Shown here piece by piece: positions 59,400 to 60,342 of a DNA stretch of 60,342 nt (position 1 is the stretch's first letter; every line of letters begins with the position of its first letter). This stretch comes from Bacteroidota bacterium (lineage in GTDB: Bacteria > Bacteroidota > Bacteroidia > Flavobacteriales > Weeksellaceae). The position numbers were made by a program, and so were the translations under genes. A model generated the notes under the pieces. It did no database searches and was not told the origin of the DNA. It was given only the letters and a program-made list of their open reading frames with translations. Where the stretch lies: NCBI GenBank assembly GCA_023411265.1, contig JAEYOX010000010.1, positions 1 to 60,342 on the forward strand. The letters are read 5' to 3'.

Positions 59400-60342
59400 T
59401 CAGCGGCGGGATTTTATTAACATCAAAAGAATCACAGGAATACCGAAAAGAGAAGTAATTACGTTCAGCGGAAGCTGAATAAGTTCCGAAATGACAGAGA
59501 ATAATTCCATAATGAAAATTCCTAAAAGCATATTCAGAATCCACTGATGCCACAGTTGTGCCGGATTCCAGATCATACGGCAGAAATGCGGAACTACAAT
59601 CCCGATGAATAAAACTGGCCCTAAAAATGCCGTTATAGAAGCAGAAAGCAGGGAAGAAGAAATGATAATCAGATATTTAAGCTGTGCTAAATTAACCCCG
59701 AAACTCTGTGCGTATTGGATTCCCAGCGTATTTCCGATTAAAGGTTTGATCGTTCTGAAACTCACCATCAACCCGATGAATACAATAATAGACAGAATTA
59801 TTAATTGATAATTGCTCACCTGTTGATTGGCACCGTAACTCCAGAGAATATAATTTTTCAGACTTTGATTGTCCGCATACAACTGCAAAAGTGCAACCAC
59901 TGCACCTGCAAGTGCAGAAACCAGAAACCCGAAAATAATGAGAAAAGATTTATCCTGAAACGTATTGGAAAAAGAAATCAGAACCAGCATCATCAGGACA
60001 CTTCCTGTCACCGCTGCAATACTGATGAATCCGTTCTGCAGAAATTCAGGTAGAGCAAAATCATGAAAGAAAAAAATGTAAAAAGCCACACTCAGGCTCG
60101 CAACAGAGGTGATTCCGAGCACCGATGGTCCTGCTAATGGATTTTGAAAATATTCCTGAAGCAGAAATCCGGAAGTGGGAATGGAAATTCCTGCCAAAGC
60201 CATTACCAGAATCCTATTCATCCGGATTTGGGCAATCTGAGAATGGGCGCTGTCCGAAAAAAAATCTGTCAGGGAAAGACTGATGAACCCAACATTCAGG
60301 TTCACCATAATAGTAATAACAGCTAAAATAACAATGGCTGCA
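59400..60342 (-). CDS. FecCD-type ABC importer permease (start beyond window edge)
   Basis: At least 314 residues of an iron-chelate/cobalamin permease with about ten membrane helices. Seen: ALAGISIPTSGFLLQEYFQN and NPLAGPSVLGITSVASLSVA, with GPVLFIGIVVPHFCRMIWNP near the end. An ATG at 60308 is not the true start: the frame stays open to the edge, and the codons above it encode AAIVILAVITI, the usual first helix. Operon with the ATPase. Confidence 0.9.
   Translation of the reverse strand, partial: AAIVILAVITIMVNLNVGFISLSLTDFFSDSAHSQIAQIRMNRILVMALAGISIPTSGFLLQEYFQNPLAGPSVLGITSVASLSVAFYIFFFHDFALPEFLQNGFISIAAVTGSVLMMLVLISFSNTFQDKSFLIIFGFLVSALAGAVVALLQLYADNQSLKNYILWSYGANQQVSNYQLIILSIIVFIGLMVSFRTIKPLIGNTLGIQYAQSFGVNLAQLKYLIIISSSLLSASITAFLGPVLFIGIVVPHFCRMIWNPAQLWHQWILNMLLGIFIMELFSVISELIQLPLNVITSLFGIPVILLMLIKSRR

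Noticed and set aside
1..60342. tRNA, rRNA, CRISPR arrays, prophage or plasmid modules
   Set aside because: Spacers were read for cloverleaf-like, repeat-spacer and phage or conjugation signatures; none was found. A tRNA or Rfam scan was not possible here.

Overview
The window comes from a flavobacterium of the Chryseobacterium/Kaistella type (Weeksellaceae, Bacteroidota). The evidence is a secreted protein with a type IX secretion sorting tail, the gliding genes gldB and gldC, a fused SecDF, AT-rich spacers without Shine-Dalgarno motifs, and the Bacteroidota -7 promoter box TAnnTTTG ahead of about 20 genes. No rRNA, tRNA, CRISPR array, prophage or plasmid gene was seen. It reads as chromosomal core with a few accessory inserts. 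Genes at both edges are cut.

Layout. 1-256: start of a 3-oxoadipyl-CoA thiolase on the minus strand. 0.5-15.4 kb: a mixed-strand block holding a T9SS-secreted propeller, polyphosphate genes (ppk1, ppx and a small SPFH-tail protein), a divergent Crp-type regulator with a heme-copper-oxidase-like membrane protein, a lipoyl E2 subunit, SAM hydroxide adenosyltransferase, PhoH, SecDF and an APC permease. 15.4-15.7 kb: an intergenic region with DnaA-box-like sequences and a direct repeat. 15.7-20.4 kb: a large TPR protein and a plug-less outer-membrane barrel in tandem. 20.5-23.3 kb: small enzymes (DUF1569, pirin, FMN reductase, DUF808). 23.4-30.4 kb: a purine cluster (purM, purN, a metallophosphatase, purH, purD, guaA), led by a 22-codon ORF that runs straight into a strong terminator. 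30.5-39.8 kb: acyl-CoA dehydrogenase, aminotransferase, rsmG, an AddB-like nuclease, a sugar aminotransferase, galE and an OMP. 39.8-42.8 kb: a nadE-barnase-barstar operon divergent from gldB-gldC. 42.9-51.7 kb: PLP lyase/synthase, Sua5, CCA-adding enzyme, tpx, a VOC plus three SRPBCC cluster, pheT and a META lipoprotein. 51.8-58.3 kb: a fatty-acid beta-oxidation operon (marR, fadB-like, fadA-like, acyl-CoA dehydrogenase) interrupted by an intact Y1 (IS200-like/RAYT) transposase flanked by inverted REP-like hairpins. 58.5-60.3 kb: a FecE/FecCD-type ABC importer, cut by the window edge.

How the parts work together. The purine genes cover purM, purN, purH and purD plus GMP synthase. The polyphosphate pair makes and degrades polyP. 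The marR operon encodes a complete beta-oxidation spiral, and a palindrome in its promoter shares a 10-mer with the region upstream of a second acyl-CoA dehydrogenase. The items most worth a second look are the REP-transposase unit, the purM leader ORF, a possible ~100-nt RNA before galE, the membrane-anchored barnase with its barstar, and the DnaA-box cluster at 15.6 kb.
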